A DNA stretch of 64,000 nucleotides, taken from NCBI RefSeq assembly GCF_000003815.2, contig NC_049992.1, forward strand, positions 6,202,461 through 6,266,460, given 5' to 3'. The stretch is from Branchiostoma floridae (lineage: Eukaryota; Chordata; Leptocardii; Amphioxiformes; Branchiostomatidae). Each line of letters opens with the position of its first letter. Positions within the stretch are counted from its first letter, which is position 1. The notes beneath the pieces were generated by a model. It saw only the letters and a program-made list of their open reading frames with translations. It searched no databases and was not told where the DNA came from. The translations under genes and the position numbers were made by a program. Below, piece after piece: positions 22,138-34,758 of this stretch.

Positions 22138-25100
22138 ATGGCGGACTACGAGTCGATCGTGTGTGTGAAGCCGGAGGTTTTCGTCTACAGAATCCCTCCC
22201 CGACCCTCCAACAGGGGCTACAGGTGAGACAAACTAGATAAACCTTCTCCCAACATGATCCACCTTTCCTGAAGCCTTCCGTTTAGCGGTTTTGTCAGCA
22301 ACGCCCCCGACTTTAGCGGTCAAAATTATATCCGGTCAAATTTTGAGGTAGGCGTATCGCGACCAAGGGGAGGGGCCGGTGACGTTTGTTACAGTTTGGC
22401 GTTATTTGCGTGTTCTTTAAACTTGGTCAACAGGTCTTCATACCATTAAGTACAGCAGGATTTCCATACTGCCTGTAAGGAAACCCCTCAGGATATTTTT
22501 GTGCTCATGATCAATCAAAAGTAAAAAACTCCATCTAAAGTTGAACTATGAAATATGCGATAAAATATTGGTCAGTATGTTACATGCAGTTACCACTGTG
22601 ACTAGTGTGTTAATATATAATGTAAGGGATCTAGAGTGAGAAAAAAAGTAGAATTTATTATATATATATATATATATCACTCTGGAGATACTGTAAAGGT
22701 GTAATTATTGCAATTCTCGCTGTGGTTTTATGGTGACACTTACTGTAAATGCATTTAAGTTTGCAAGGATTTAATTTTGCAGTAGCAGGAAAAAGGACTT
22801 TCCGAAGTGGTTTAAGTTCGTGCTAGCAACATGTAGACTCTTAAGTTACTAGTTACTGCTATGGAAAAATGTTTGCGGTCGTTTAAAATTCGCAGTGAAG
22901 CGGCCACCGTGAAAACCACGAACATTAAACCACCACAAAAGTTTCTGCATTTACAGTACGCCAAATTTCCATTTTGTACAGTATGCGACTATAGAAAACT
23001 TAAAACCACTGAGTAGCGCCATTTTCTCCTTATCAAAAAATTAGATTTGCAACTTAAGCCAACACGTCACCATTGTGGCAGACTGGCAGATATACTAGTA
23101 GTTGGTTTTGCCGGATGACCTCAAGGGTCACACTTTGTGTTCCGTCTGCAGCCTTTGTTTCTTGTAGTTGTAGTCAGAAAGTGATAAAACCTGTGCCCTG
23201 TGCTCGGTTCCGCACCAAACTGCCATCTCTGGGATGTGCTCTGTGTTCAAATATTGGTGATAACCTATTTTCTGTGCCTGCGTCCTCCGATTCCGGGGTT
23301 CTGGGCAGCCAAATTGGAACCCTGAAGCAAAGGATTTTGGGAACAGTCAGGGCTCAAAAAAACACCCCCCAAAATCCCACCTGCATATGCAGGTTAGTGC
23401 AGGTGAAATTTCAGAAGTGCAGGTATTTCTGATGTCTACCTGCACCTAACCTGCACTGGTCCATGTACTGGGTTTTATACATAAATGTCCCATGATGTAG
23501 GTGCATGTGGATTGTTATTAGCTGCATTGACTGTTACCACCTATAAAGTATAAAAGAAAAAAATTGCAATGGTCCCTGAACAATTTTAATATGATCCATA
23601 CTTCCTTTAAACTCAGAGTGGTACAGGTAAAATTTGTCTGGTGTAGGTGATTTTCAATGTTACCTGCACCAGTACAGGTATGCCAAAAAAAAGTATTTCG
23701 AGCACTGACAGTGAATAGCTTTGGGCATCCCTACGTGCTACATGCATGTACACAGCATAAGAAGATAAGAGGATTATGGATGAAGTGCCAAGCTGTTTCA
23801 CTGATTACCAAACGTCGCCCTGCTGTTATCACAAGTGCACACATGTACATAACAGGAACTGTACATCAATGGAACAGATCAACAGCAGTCATAAAATCAC
23901 TGATTAGACTGAAGAGTGAAGACTGTAGAAAAATTTAGAATATATAAATGTTAATTAAAGAATAGGTGCCGAGCTTGATAATGGATCAAGGTAGATTTGA
24001 ATTTTTCTTATATCAGGATTCATCTGTAGGTTCCCATACTGTAAATATTGAAATGATCATGGTGGTTTTATATTGACAACTGTTACTCTACCTATCCACC
24101 CTTAATCATTCAGAATCTAATGGAAAATTTTTAGTATGATCAATACTTCCTAAATTCAGTGGTGCAGGTAAAATGTTTCTGGTGCAGCTGATTTTCAATG
24201 TTACCTGCACCAGTGCAGGTAGCCTGTGTTTACACAATCTTTCGCTTGCTGGGATTTGACAATTGTAGGGCCGGCCGCTAAGAGCGTGATTTGGTTAGGC
24301 TACAGTACAGGTATGCAAAAAAAAAAATCATTTCGAGCCTTGCTGTTTCCAGCCATGGAATCACAACACATTTTGTAACCCCGCTTGAGATTCTAATAAT
24401 GAATAAAGAGCCCAATCAGACTTGTGATAACAGGAGTTGATGAATGTTGGATCATCAGTCACTGATTGATTTTATACTAACCTCTGGGGAGACGAAACAT
24501 TCATCTAACCCCATTAGAGAGAGTCACCTTGTTTAACCTTGTTAAAGGATTTGTCTGGTCACAGAATGTGTTAGCTTGTAGGGGTGGGTAAACACAAAAA
24601 CGTTTTTTTCTTGTTGGACCGGTCCAGAATAGGCACATACAGCTACATGTACTAGTACTGGAATTTGAGGTCTGTAGTTAATTTGACTTTTTGAGAAAGG
24701 AGAGGCGGTGAAATTTTGTCAACACGAGGTGTGGCCATCAATTTGAAAAGTTTTTTTTCTTTCCAAATCAGAAAAAATATGGTTGGGAAATCTAAGAAAC
24801 AACAAATAACATTTGTGTGGCCTTAGATATGTTTCTGAAACCATGAAAAAATGGCTGACAGCCTGTGTTTAAATTCAAATGTTTTTTATTTCCCCCACAG
24901 AGCGGCAGACTGGAAGTTGGATGCTCCAGACTACACCGGACGGATGAAAATTGTCGCCAAGGGCAAAAACTGTGTCATCAAAATAGAGGACAAAAATTCT
25001 GGTGGGCTTTGATAATCCTTACTTAGTACTGAAATTTACTTGAAATTCATGCAAATTGTGAAAAATCATCATGGGCAATGGAAATATTTCTAAATTAATT

Positions 25101-28100
25101 TAGTACACATGACTAGAAATATTCCCAAACTTTAAGTTGTTGCCTTGTAGTAAGTAAGCACTCACTCACTCCGGTGAGCTCGCTCGGAATCTCCACATAA
25201 CTAGTTTCCTCCACCCCTCTTTGTCATCCATTGTTGTGGGATAAGTAAGTTACGAAGCAAGCAGTTTTTAATGACAGAAACCTTAAGTTAGGGGCACTAT
25301 GAGTAGGAAAAGAAATGTAGCGTTTCCTGTTTCCTGACCTTCCTTAGAAACACCTGCCAATCCTAGTCTTTTTTTTTTGGGGGGGGGGGGGGGTGGAGTT
25401 ACATACTATAGTTTCCACAAAATTCCAGGTCTTGCTGACATTCTATTTTGTTCTATGCTATTCTCTCAACTTTTTGCATTGTTATATCTATTCCTAAAGA
25501 AATGAATTAAATTTTCAAGCCTTGTGATATAAAAAGGAAACACCCAAAACAAGCCCCAGGTCCTGTGATTACGAAGTCTGTGTTTTGTCAGACTCAGGGA
25601 GAGACATACTCAATATTTAATCATAGTTGACTCAGTGTCAGCTTGTCCTAAGCATGTATTGACAAAGGACTTTTGGCAGTGTGCTTTGTCAAAATAGAGT
25701 TAGCCATGCTGAGGGCTTACAGTTACAGTAAGGTGTGGCTTTAACTAGTACAGGGTTCTCCCCAGAATTTTTAGTATATATAGTGGAGGGGCTTGCAAAG
25801 AATTATGACCCAAACCAACGCGCTGCGCTTTCATGAAAATGGGTTCATTTTGCAATGACAGAGGGTGTCAAATAAGCTACAAGAGTTAATTAGTAAATAT
25901 GTTATAGTGATTCCTTTGTTGTGAAGTGACAAAATGACTGTTGTTTTGATTATCGCCCATATGCATTCACAAGTTTTTGCATACAATCAAGTAGAATGCT
26001 GATTTTTCCCGATATAGCCGCATCCGCCGATATCGGCGGGGCCGATATCGGGGTGCATCTAAACACATTTTGCAAATGGTAGCGCGGGATATCCGCTCGT
26101 AGCGCGGGACAACATTCGTGACCCCTTTTGACCTCTGGTGACACATCCCGCGGATTTCAAAATGGCGGGAATGTCGCTAGCTTTACCACTCGTTATCAAT
26201 CAGGTAATGTTCTTTCTGTATCTCATGCGCGTGATCTTAAACATGAGACGCCATGCAAGGGTAGGGCGCAGGAGGCGATTGAGATACAGGGAGAGACGAC
26301 AGCGGCCGGCTAGAGTGAACGCAGCGTTCTTTCTCGCTGCCCTGATTGTGGCGGAGGGTGGAGAGCCTGTATACCGGGGTGTACCAAGGAATCCCGCGTC
26401 CTTTTGGGATCTCCTCCGACGACCATACACTTATAAGAAAGGCAGTTTCTGCATATATATAGCTCCATGTGCAACGGGAGCACCCAGCTTTTCCCTCCGC
26501 CATCTTGCTCTCCCGCGCTAATATGGCGCTGTTCCCGCGTTATATGCTAATGAGCCTGCGTTAACTGTAGTTATATGCTAATGAGCTTCGCGAATTCGGG
26601 GAGCATCTACACGCGCGCAGAACAAGGCATGTCAAGATATTGAAAAAATTAAATTTTGCAAAGATCTCCAGAAATTCAGCATGTACATTTGCCAAGTTTG
26701 AAGCAAGCGGAGTCTACTCTATCAGCAAAATTTGCCCCTCAAAATGCAGGGAGAAACATTTAAACAGGCCCAGATTTCAAAATTTTCCCATACCCCCTTA
26801 GAATCGTCGTGCCAAACTCGCTTGCGTGTGTTGCTGTGGAAAATTGTAACATTGTTCTGTTCTCGAACCAGACTGTCAGACTTTTTTTCTTTTGTTCAAA
26901 TTGACGAATAAGGTTGTTGATACGATGTGCATTGACGTCCCCCCCCCCCCACTTTTTTGCAATAAACCTGAGTTTGCTCTGGTGGGCATGATATAAAATG
27001 AAATACAACACAGGGTATTCCGTATCGCCCTCGGTCCAGGCCCAACCCAAGAAAACTCAAGATTATCGCAAATAAGGACATCAACTGCACATTGCGTCAA
27101 CAACTTGTTCAATTCGAACAGAAGAACCAGGCAAAGGAACAAGGTCCACACAAGAAAGTTTAAATCATTCCAATCAAACTATGGAGCCCTACTAGTAGGC
27201 CGTATGTACAGTAAAATACTGTACTTCTAAAATACATAATTCTATATATACAAACGGGGTGTGTTATACCATGAGGTGGTTTACAAACCAACAAACATTT
27301 GATGTTTCTTCCTCTCATCCGTTTTCCAGGTGAGTTGTTTGCCCAGGCCCCTGTGGATGCGTATCCGGGCGTGGCCGTGGAGTCGGTAACAGACTCCAGT
27401 AGGTATTTCGTCATCAGAGTCCAGGATGATTCAGGTAGGTGGTGACATTGTCTGTTTGAAAGTAACATACTACGGTACCTTCCAATCAGGCTTTTAGCCA
27501 GGCATGCGTCATGGCATCATTTGCTCTTTTCCTAGACGATAATGTTTTGTTATTGGTTTACAACCACAGTGACTGTACTAGCTTATTGGCATGGAATTCA
27601 GTCACACAGCTGACGAGCTTTCGTCAAATTTGTTGATTCCCCGGAGGTTGGCAAATTGAAAAATCGCCCGAGACTTGAGCATATTTTTCACCTGGAAGTC
27701 TACTACCGGTAGTACCCCATCAAAGTGTCTGGACCAGGCTTGGATACCTGTGAACATTGACCGATCACTAAAAATTGTTCGATTATGGAGAGAACGCAGG
27801 GTGTGTGTCTGCCAAAAATGTCATTCAGATCTTGCAGACATGTTGGCTGTTGGATTCATATTTCTTGCTGTGTGACAAACCTTAGGGCATTATAGCTAGA
27901 GAGTTTGTTTTCCATTTACTAAGGACCTCAGGGTAATGGTGTTTTCATCTTTTGTTACCTTGCAGGCCGCAGTGCGTTTATCGGGATGGGATTTGGGGAC
28001 AGAGGAGACTCGTTCGACTTTAATGTTGCTCTACAGGATCACTTCAAGTAAGTTCTTAGAACGTAGATTTCATGATTAAAGTACTCACACTTCTTTAACT

Positions 28101-31100
28101 GTCTTATAAGAACAAAAGGTCACATTGCAAAGTCAATGCCAAAGTTGGTATGTATCTTTTAGTCTATTGAGGTTTATCAAAAACAGTTCAGTCAGCAGAC
28201 ATTGGCTGCAATGTGTGTAGAGCCAGGATTGTGTAATGTTATAATTGATGAAGTCCTTTACAGCTATTCAGGTTATGGTATATGTATTACATGCATGAAC
28301 TGAACTGAACTGCAATAAACAGTAACAGTTGTTGTAATCTAAATGCATCTACATGTAATGTAAGGTTACCAGTTTACGTGCAGGACCAGTTTACGGTCAC
28401 TTATTGGTGGATGCAGACTTCGAGGTCAATTGTAAAAAAGAAAATTCTCTTGAGTAGGAAAGAAGTACGTTTATATCATCTATGTGTCTTGCCTTATTTA
28501 TCCTATAACTTTGCATCCAGCTAATCACATCTGAAAAGTCCGACAACAATTTACATTTACGCTTGAGTGCGCACAACACTATTACAGATGACCCGGTTCT
28601 GATCGTAATTCTAGACGGCTATTTTCGTCCCCTCTTTAAAATCCAACAAACTCTTTATGAATTGAAACATCACCTCAAACCAAACCTGGAGTTCTTATCT
28701 CAAGAATGCATGGTGATTTTATGTGTGTTGTCCAAGGAAACTCTTATAAACTGCATAAAAACAAGTGACTGTCCTCGCCGAGCGGGTAGTTTTCGAACGC
28801 CATGTTGCATCACGTGACTTACCTGTTAAAGCTTGGTGCACTGGAGAGCGAGAAATTGTCGCAAGGGGCGCTGTTGGGGCTAATTTATGTGGGGAGTGCA
28901 CAGCGTGAGCAAGCCACATGTATACTGAACGCATTTCAAGGCCAGTTCCTATCTATACAGGTGATAACAACATCCAAATGCGTTGCCATTATTATGAGTA
29001 GCATTGTGCAAGTTGTCGAACAGCATGGCGCTCTGAGTGGCGTTCTGTTGGGGCAAAGATGAATTACCGATAACGTTTAGCGGCGATGCAAAGTGGCGGC
29101 ATGGCCATATGTAAACAATTTATCCATTGTGTTATCTCAGTGAACTACGTGGGGGACTTTTAAGGGAAATGATCAGATATATGTCCTTTAGAAAAATAAC
29201 CTCATGGAGAAACACCCAACTGACTGTAAATTGGTCACCCTGGAAGAATTCTTGGCTGCAGACTTGTTTATTAAAGACGCTCGTACGGCGAGAAATCCTT
29301 AGAAGAAATATGATGCCACACACAGCTTGACGCAGACCGACTTTGATGTCTTCCAATTAAGGACAGCTTTTCACTTCCTGACCTGCGCGCTTTCCATAAA
29401 ACGGCATTATTAACAAATCGACCGTAAACTGGTAACCTTACGTTAGTATACTGGCTGTTGTTTAAGCCTAATTAGTTGATAGGCTTAGTTTCACAGTCTG
29501 CTTGTCTGTGTACATATGTATGCTTGTCTGAATATTTCCAATTGGAACATGCAGTTACATTGTAAGCCTTTTTTTATGAGAATGAAACCTAGTATGTAAA
29601 GTGTACTGCAATGTATATCATTGTGCAAACAGGCTTTTTGTATGATGTAGTTCCACTATAACATATAATATTGTGGTGCACTGCCTATCAAACAATCCCA
29701 AACATGATGTTCTCCAACAACTTTAACAGTTGCGACTCCAACATGGCCTCCAGGGGACATGGAATTATTAATCATCATAATGTCATAAACAAAGCACCTT
29801 TATAAGCTTTTTCATGGTTTCAACTCCTTGTGTGCAGTGTGATGCATTGTGGTTAACATGTCAAAGTTGAAGGCCCCTGAGACATAAATAAACATATTAG
29901 GTATTATGTAGACATGTATCAAGCATGGTCTAGACAACACCCCACCTAACTCCTTCTGCTTTTCCCCCTACCCGTTCACCTTTTCCCCCGGACTTCCTCT
30001 TAACCCCCGCCGTACTTCATCTGTGCCCCCGTCATTCCTCTTTACCCCCGGTGTAATTCTGCTTTTCCCCCACCCTTTTCCTTTTCCCCCAATGGCCGCC
30101 GTCAACCCGAATTGCACGTAGTCGACACGAAAATCGCTCAGAAAGGAACAATAACGGCTGCGCCACGGAACATGAAATAGCCTATTCTCAATGACATGTT
30201 CTGGGCCACCATTCTGCCAAGTGGCGTTTCACAACTCCTTCCCAGTTTGAACTGAAAAGGCACATGCCGTCAGCAGTGGGTAGTTTGTGGCACTCCACCG
30301 CATAGCTCGGTGGCGGACCGCTTGAAGCCGGGGTTTTGTGGCGTTCCAGAAAACCATTAGACTTTGCTACAAGTTAAGAATCTGGGGGAAAAGCAGGAGT
30401 TAGGTGGGGGTGGACAAGAACTGTTCACAACCAACTGTTAACAACATTATGACCTTCAACTATGGACCTTAATATTTTAATACTGCAGTGAATTTTTCTG
30501 GGGTAAATCTTTGACCATTTGTAAACCAGTTTTGGTCATGACTTTTGGTAACCTGTTGCTGTGCCATCTCCAGGTGGGTTCGGAAAAGTGAACAGATAGA
30601 AAAGGAAGGCACGACAGACACCGGCCCCAAGCTGGACCTGGGCTTTAAGGAGGGACAAACCATCACAATCAACATAGGGGTGAGGATGGAGAATGTCAGA
30701 TTTTATCCTTTCTGCCCTCTCTGTATAAAATAAACTTGGACAACTAGTAAGCAATAATAGAGCATTAAGAGTGGAAATATTCTGGATAAGGCAATCTGTA
30801 TGAAATTGATATCTACTGCACTTGGTGTCAATATCATTCATTACATTCGCCAAGAAGGTTATATTTTCGGTTAAGGACTCATGTTGTGTCCCAATATGTA
30901 GGTCAACAGCATATATGTAGAGTAGAAATAAAGGTCAAGTTCCATAATGGGAAAATCAAGGTCAAGTTCGATAATGGGCCTCCTAGCGGCGAGTTACGGT
31001 ATTGCAGTCGAGGTTCAAAGTAGGGGGTAATGTGTTTCTCATGTGCCACTTTGATGATTTTTGGGTAGTGGATTCGTCTTTGGGTAGGGAGTAAGTTGTA

Positions 31101-33138
31101 TATAAGTTTGGGCCCCTTCGCAGTCTTTTTTAAACTACAGGGGCCTATTTTGTTTTAGACTATGAAAGGGAATAACTCAAGAAAGGGGGGACGGATTGTC
31201 ATGATAGTTGATTTGCTTGTTATTTCATACTTTAAGCTGTTAATGATTTCCTCACTTTCCATTCTGCAGAAAAAGAAAAGTGGTTCCAAAGCAAAGCCCA
31301 GTGCAGGAGCAGGAGGGTTCCTCCCCCCACCCCCCGGGGGTAAAATCCCCACCCTGACCCCACCCCCTGGGGGAGCTGCAGCCCCACCCCAGCAGCCACA
31401 GACAGCCACAGGTAAAGCTTTGATCTTTTTATTCAACATTGTCCTGTGGTGGCAGCTTTTGCTTGTGCTGTCTGTACCATTACATGTAGAAACTGATAAA
31501 TGATGCAAATTTTTAAAGTAATAATTAAAAGTATTACAAAATCATAACTGTGTATAATTCTCCAGTATAAATGTTGACAATATCCATACATGAACACATT
31601 GCAGTTATTATTGTATCAAGGCAAGAGTATGTAAACAAGGCAATTCAAATTCTCTACAACTGTAACAAATGGGAGCGGGGAGATTTACTTCCATACGTTT
31701 CGAGTAACATCCATCACTTTGAAGGAACTTTCTTTTGGAAACACTGAAGAGTGTTGGGTGTCACACAAAATGTCCAGAAGTAAATCTCCCATTTTTATCC
31801 AGTTGTACATTTGTAGAGATTGAATTTCCTAGTAAATTACTGTAACACAATGCTTTGTTCACAATGCTTTGTTGCGTTGGTGCAAATCCTTCTGTCGGGA
31901 GTTGGTGATTCACTTCAAATCAGACACCCGGATGGAGGCCTGGCAAACCTCTGTCTTGTATCAGCCACATGCTGATCTACATCATTCACCCGGACGGGTG
32001 TGTCACCCCGTAAGGGGCGGTATAACCCGTCGTGTGCGAACATGTGGGAACATGTACAGGGTTAGCCCTTGACAATAGCCTACGGCTAGTTGGGCAGCCC
32101 TGGCTGTTTGTAAACAGCTGAACAAATAAATAAATGCTTTGTTGCAGTAAGGGTGGTTTTAGGGTGACAGCTGGTGTGTTCTTTCTTTACTGCAGGTGGC
32201 TTAGGTGGTCTCAGCGGTCTCTCAGCCCCTCCCCCTAACCCCCCCGCCCCCAACCAACCAGCGCAATCCAACGTCAATTCACTCTTAGATCTGGATCCCT
32301 TTGCGTCATCATCGGCAAGTAACACGTCGTCAACCGGGGGTGACTGGGGAGACTTCGCAGGAGCTGGGTAAGTCGAATCTCCAAGCAGATCCTACAATGG
32401 CATAAGTACCAAACTGACCAAGGAGTGTAGTCAGCCAAGAGGTGTCCATTGGCCATGTAGCAAAACACACTCCTAAGCAGGCTTCACTCCTCTGCCAGCT
32501 TTTGATACTAATTCATGCTACTGTAGGATCTACTTGGAGATTAGGTAAGTCATGAGGATTTGGAAGTAACACATTTTATGTTATAAGTTCAACCAATGGA
32601 AGCACAGCAATAAGGGGCTTGACCAATGAGAGAGTGAGTGTATGTCTTTAACTGGGAACGGGTTAACTTGTCTTAAAGTTTGCAAAATACTGTCTGGAAA
32701 ACTGACTCACATTTTTATATATATACCAAATTGATTTTTTGGAAAATAAGAAATTATCCAAAAAGTAGATCCACTTCTAACATCCAAGTTTGAAGATGTC
32801 TCACTAGTAAGTCCTTTAAGATTTACCTCAAGAGTAGGAAATTTTACCTTAGTTGATTTGATAATTGTGTTTTCTTTAATTCTTATCCTATTTTGAGCAA
32901 GCACTTGCTGTTTTATTGTTCTTCAATCGTTTCATATTTTGCTGTCATCAACTTTGCTACAAACACTTTGCAATGCAGGGAAACCAATTTGACATTTAAT
33001 AGAATAAGGAAAGATGATGATGAAATAAAACTTGAGCCAAGATGTCTTTTAAAATGTACATAATTTTGATTAATACATTCTTTCTCCTCTAGGTCTGGGA
33101 ACAACAACCAGTCTGGCTCAAGCTGGGTGCAGTTCTGA
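22138..33138 (+). CDS. NECAP1/2: NECAP adaptin ear-binding coat-associated protein
   Basis: Eight exons join in phase: 22138-22223, 24901-25001, 27330-27434, 27966-28047, 30574-30679, 31270-31411, 32196-32367, 33093-33138, giving 279 residues (human NECAP1 has 275). The protein is a clathrin-coated-vesicle accessory factor that binds AP-2. The N-terminal PH-like (PHear) domain covers residues 1 to about 130, with [40 protein letters not shown] and [25 protein letters not shown] follows, then a Gly/Pro-rich linker. The tail has WGDF (258-261) and ends in WVQF, the AP-2 ear ligand of this family. A second ATG three bases upstream (22135) is possible; the chosen one has G at +4 and A at -3 and gives the family's MA start. 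A transposon sits at the exon 7 donor. A candidate AATAAA is at 33913. Confidence 0.96.
22741..22958. mobile_element. TA-flanked MITE, copy 2
   Basis: TACTGTAAATGCATTTAAGT starts it and GCATTTACAGTA ends it. CpG words are largely decayed to TpG, so it is older than copy 1. In NECAP intron 1. Confidence 0.85.
23348..23707. mobile_element. CAGGGCTC-ended element with CACCTGCAC words
   Basis: The left end CAGGGCTC and right end GAGCACTG are inverted with one mismatch, and ACAGT flanks both sides. The inside has TTACCTGCACCAGT and GTGCAGGT words. A related, partial block with the same words lies at about 24160-24345, ending TTTCGAGCC. Family unknown; hAT-like ends are a guess. Confidence 0.5.
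25290..25440. mobile_element. Fragment of the CCTAGGAAAAAAA MITE family
   Basis: The words GTTTCCTGTTTCCTGACC, CACCTGCCAATCCTAG, a poly-T/poly-G junction and GTGGAGTTACATA parallel the left half of the copy at 44446. In NECAP intron 2. Confidence 0.5.
25750..26757. other. GC-rich island, probably an old transposon, with an open frame
   Basis: Within NECAP intron 2, base composition jumps at about 25990-26620: GATATCGGCGGGGCCGATATCGG palindromic words, TAGCGCGGGA twice, TATATGCTAATGAGC twice. The left edge has GGTTCTCCCC and the right edge GGGAGAAAC, a weak inverted pair. A frame at 26138-26521 (+) could encode 127 residues with an Arg-rich centre and a hydrophobic stretch. I do not recognise it. 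Confidence 0.3.
28363..29441. mobile_element. 1.08-kb element with GTAAGGTTACCAGTTTACG ends
   Basis: The left end (about 28361-28380) and right end CGTAAACTGGTAACCTTAC (about 29423-29441) are perfect inverted repeats of about 18 bp. The interior differs in composition from NECAP intron 4. No transposase is recognisable; the longest frames are under 90 residues. Confidence 0.75.
29940..30409. mobile_element. Element with CCCCACCTAACTCC ends and TTTTCCCCC repeats
   Basis: CCCCACCTAACTCC at 29940-29953 is inverted exactly at 30396-30409; the pairing continues through GCTTTTCCCCC. The left side has several short units ending TTTTCCCCC. Its centre (GGCCACCATTCTG, AGTGGCGTTTCACAA) resembles the centre of the elements at 13684 and 16576. 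Confidence 0.75.
31876..32132 (+). mobile_element. SINE-like insertion with 13-bp target duplication
   Basis: AATGCTTTGTTGC flanks it exactly at 31863-31875 and 32133-32145. It ends in AAATAAATAA, a short A-rich tail. About 257 bp with a GC-rich middle (CACCCGGACGGGTG, CCCGTAAGGGGCGG). It sits in NECAP intron 6. The duplication and tail point to retrotransposition. Confidence 0.75.
32375..32542. mobile_element. AATCTCCAAGCAGATCC MITE inserted at the NECAP exon 7 donor
   Basis: Inverted ends AATCTCCAAG.AGATCCTA and TAGGATCTACTTGGAGATT. The 8-bp GGTAAGTC at 32367-32374 is repeated at 32544-32551. The left copy is the exon 7 splice donor itself. A partial relative lies at 41161-41291. The ends share TCTCCAAGCAGA with the 16034/36536 family. 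Confidence 0.85.
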
Positions 33139-33576
33139 TGGTAACAGCTAGGGGGCACTTCATGATAACCAACTTGAATGGCAACTTCATTCACTCCATA
33201 TGCATGTAGACTATTCTCCACAAGAACTATGTGCACTGTTATATAGGCCTTTGAAATATGCTGACAGTCTGAAATTTGTGCCATTTTATTTTTATTTTGA
33301 AAACAGTTTAGAGACTGTGAATACTTGCGTACTTCAAAAAAAGAAATTTGAATATGTCACACTGCATTCATCTTCATGATAAGAGTAAATTTTGACAATA
33401 TTCGCAGATTTCAACTTCATTGAGCATCAAATATTGTATGATCAAATGTTGTCGTTTACGCAATAATCTGTAACCAAAAGACAATAATGATATGAACCAA
33501 GGAAGTTGATTGTTTTGGCCTCACTTCACTACCAATGTTGTGTAAGGCTTCAAATCTTTTAGCTTGCAATTGCAGG

Positions 33577-34142
33577 GGTGCATAAGCATTGTGCAAATTT
33601 TCCCCAAACACATAAATCACTATATGAATTCATATAAATTTTGTGAAAAATGCACAAATCACTATGCAAAACAATTGATCCTTATATGAATTAATAATGC
33701 ATGAATTTTTTGTGATATACAGAAATCTTACGCAAACCGCTGCCTGCATGGGTCACGTGACAAATGAAATGAATATTCAAGATGGCAGCCACGATCTTCG
33801 CCACAGGAAAATACAATGTGAGATAGAGCAAAATGATCATGAGTAGCTCACAGGCTATTAATAGATATATATTTGTGATGGTATATCATTAATGCGAAGC
33901 CTTTGAGTTTGAAATAAAGATATCAGGGGGAGAAACACTCAGAAAACTGAGACCTTCTCCCAAGGAGTGTTTGCCTGCAGGTTTGCGGAAAGTTTGTGCG
34001 TATCTCATTCATGCCTTTCACATAAGGATTGTACGTTTTAGCATAGTGATTTGTGCATTTTTCATAGATTTTGCATAGTGATTCGTGCACTTTCATAAAA
34101 TTTGTATGAATGTCATAAGATTTGTGCAAATGCTTAGACACC
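33577..34142. mobile_element. AT-rich foldback element
   Basis: Ends GGTGCATAAGCATTGTGCAAAT and ATTTGTGCAAATGCTTAGACACC are inverted with a few differences. The arms carry ATGCACAAATCACTATGCAA and its near reverse complement. Confidence 0.65.
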
Positions 34143-34341
34143 TATTAATTGGCTCTGCAGAAAATAATAAGAGTTTGGTTTATCATGGATCGACATTGTA
34201 CATATGATGGGAAAAGCTGTAATCTCACGATTTGGAAGGAAATATGTCTCAATATATATGATGTAGCAGAAACTCTGATGCATGATTGTACATACTATCA
34301 ACAGAAAGGAATGTAAGAAGCTGAGACATGTACAATGCAGT

Positions 34342-34758
34342 AGCCTGGGTACCATCTGGGTAGTAGTTCGCTTCGATGTTTAATATATGCTACATCATTT
34401 ATATACAGTTACCCCTCTGCTTTTCCTTTGAGAATCTCTAACGCCAGGAATATTTAATTACAGGGTATCATCCAAATTTAGGACGAAGGCACTGATTGGT
34501 CCCTACCATCTTATCCTGCTTGCGGGAGGGTCTGTTTGGACGAGAATCAAATATCCCAGACGTTTGAGAAAAATTTTGTTGTAAACTGATCACAGTATTC
34601 GAACAGGTGTTGGAAGTCCTGTTCGAACAAGCACTCAGAACCTATTTCTTAATTTGCTCATCAACTGACATCACTACCAAAAGGTTTGAATGTTCACTTC
34701 CCCAGATGGGTAGCAGAAGCAAACATAGTAGCGAACTACTATGGATGGTACCCAGGCT
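34342..34758. mobile_element. Element with AGCCTGGGTACC ends
   Basis: Left AGCCTGGGTACCATC...AGTAGTTCGCT and right AGCGAACTACT...GATGGTACCCAGGCT are inverted arms of about 30 bp. ACATGTACAATG occurs on both sides (34326-34337, 34770-34781), a few bases outside the arms. Confidence 0.65.
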
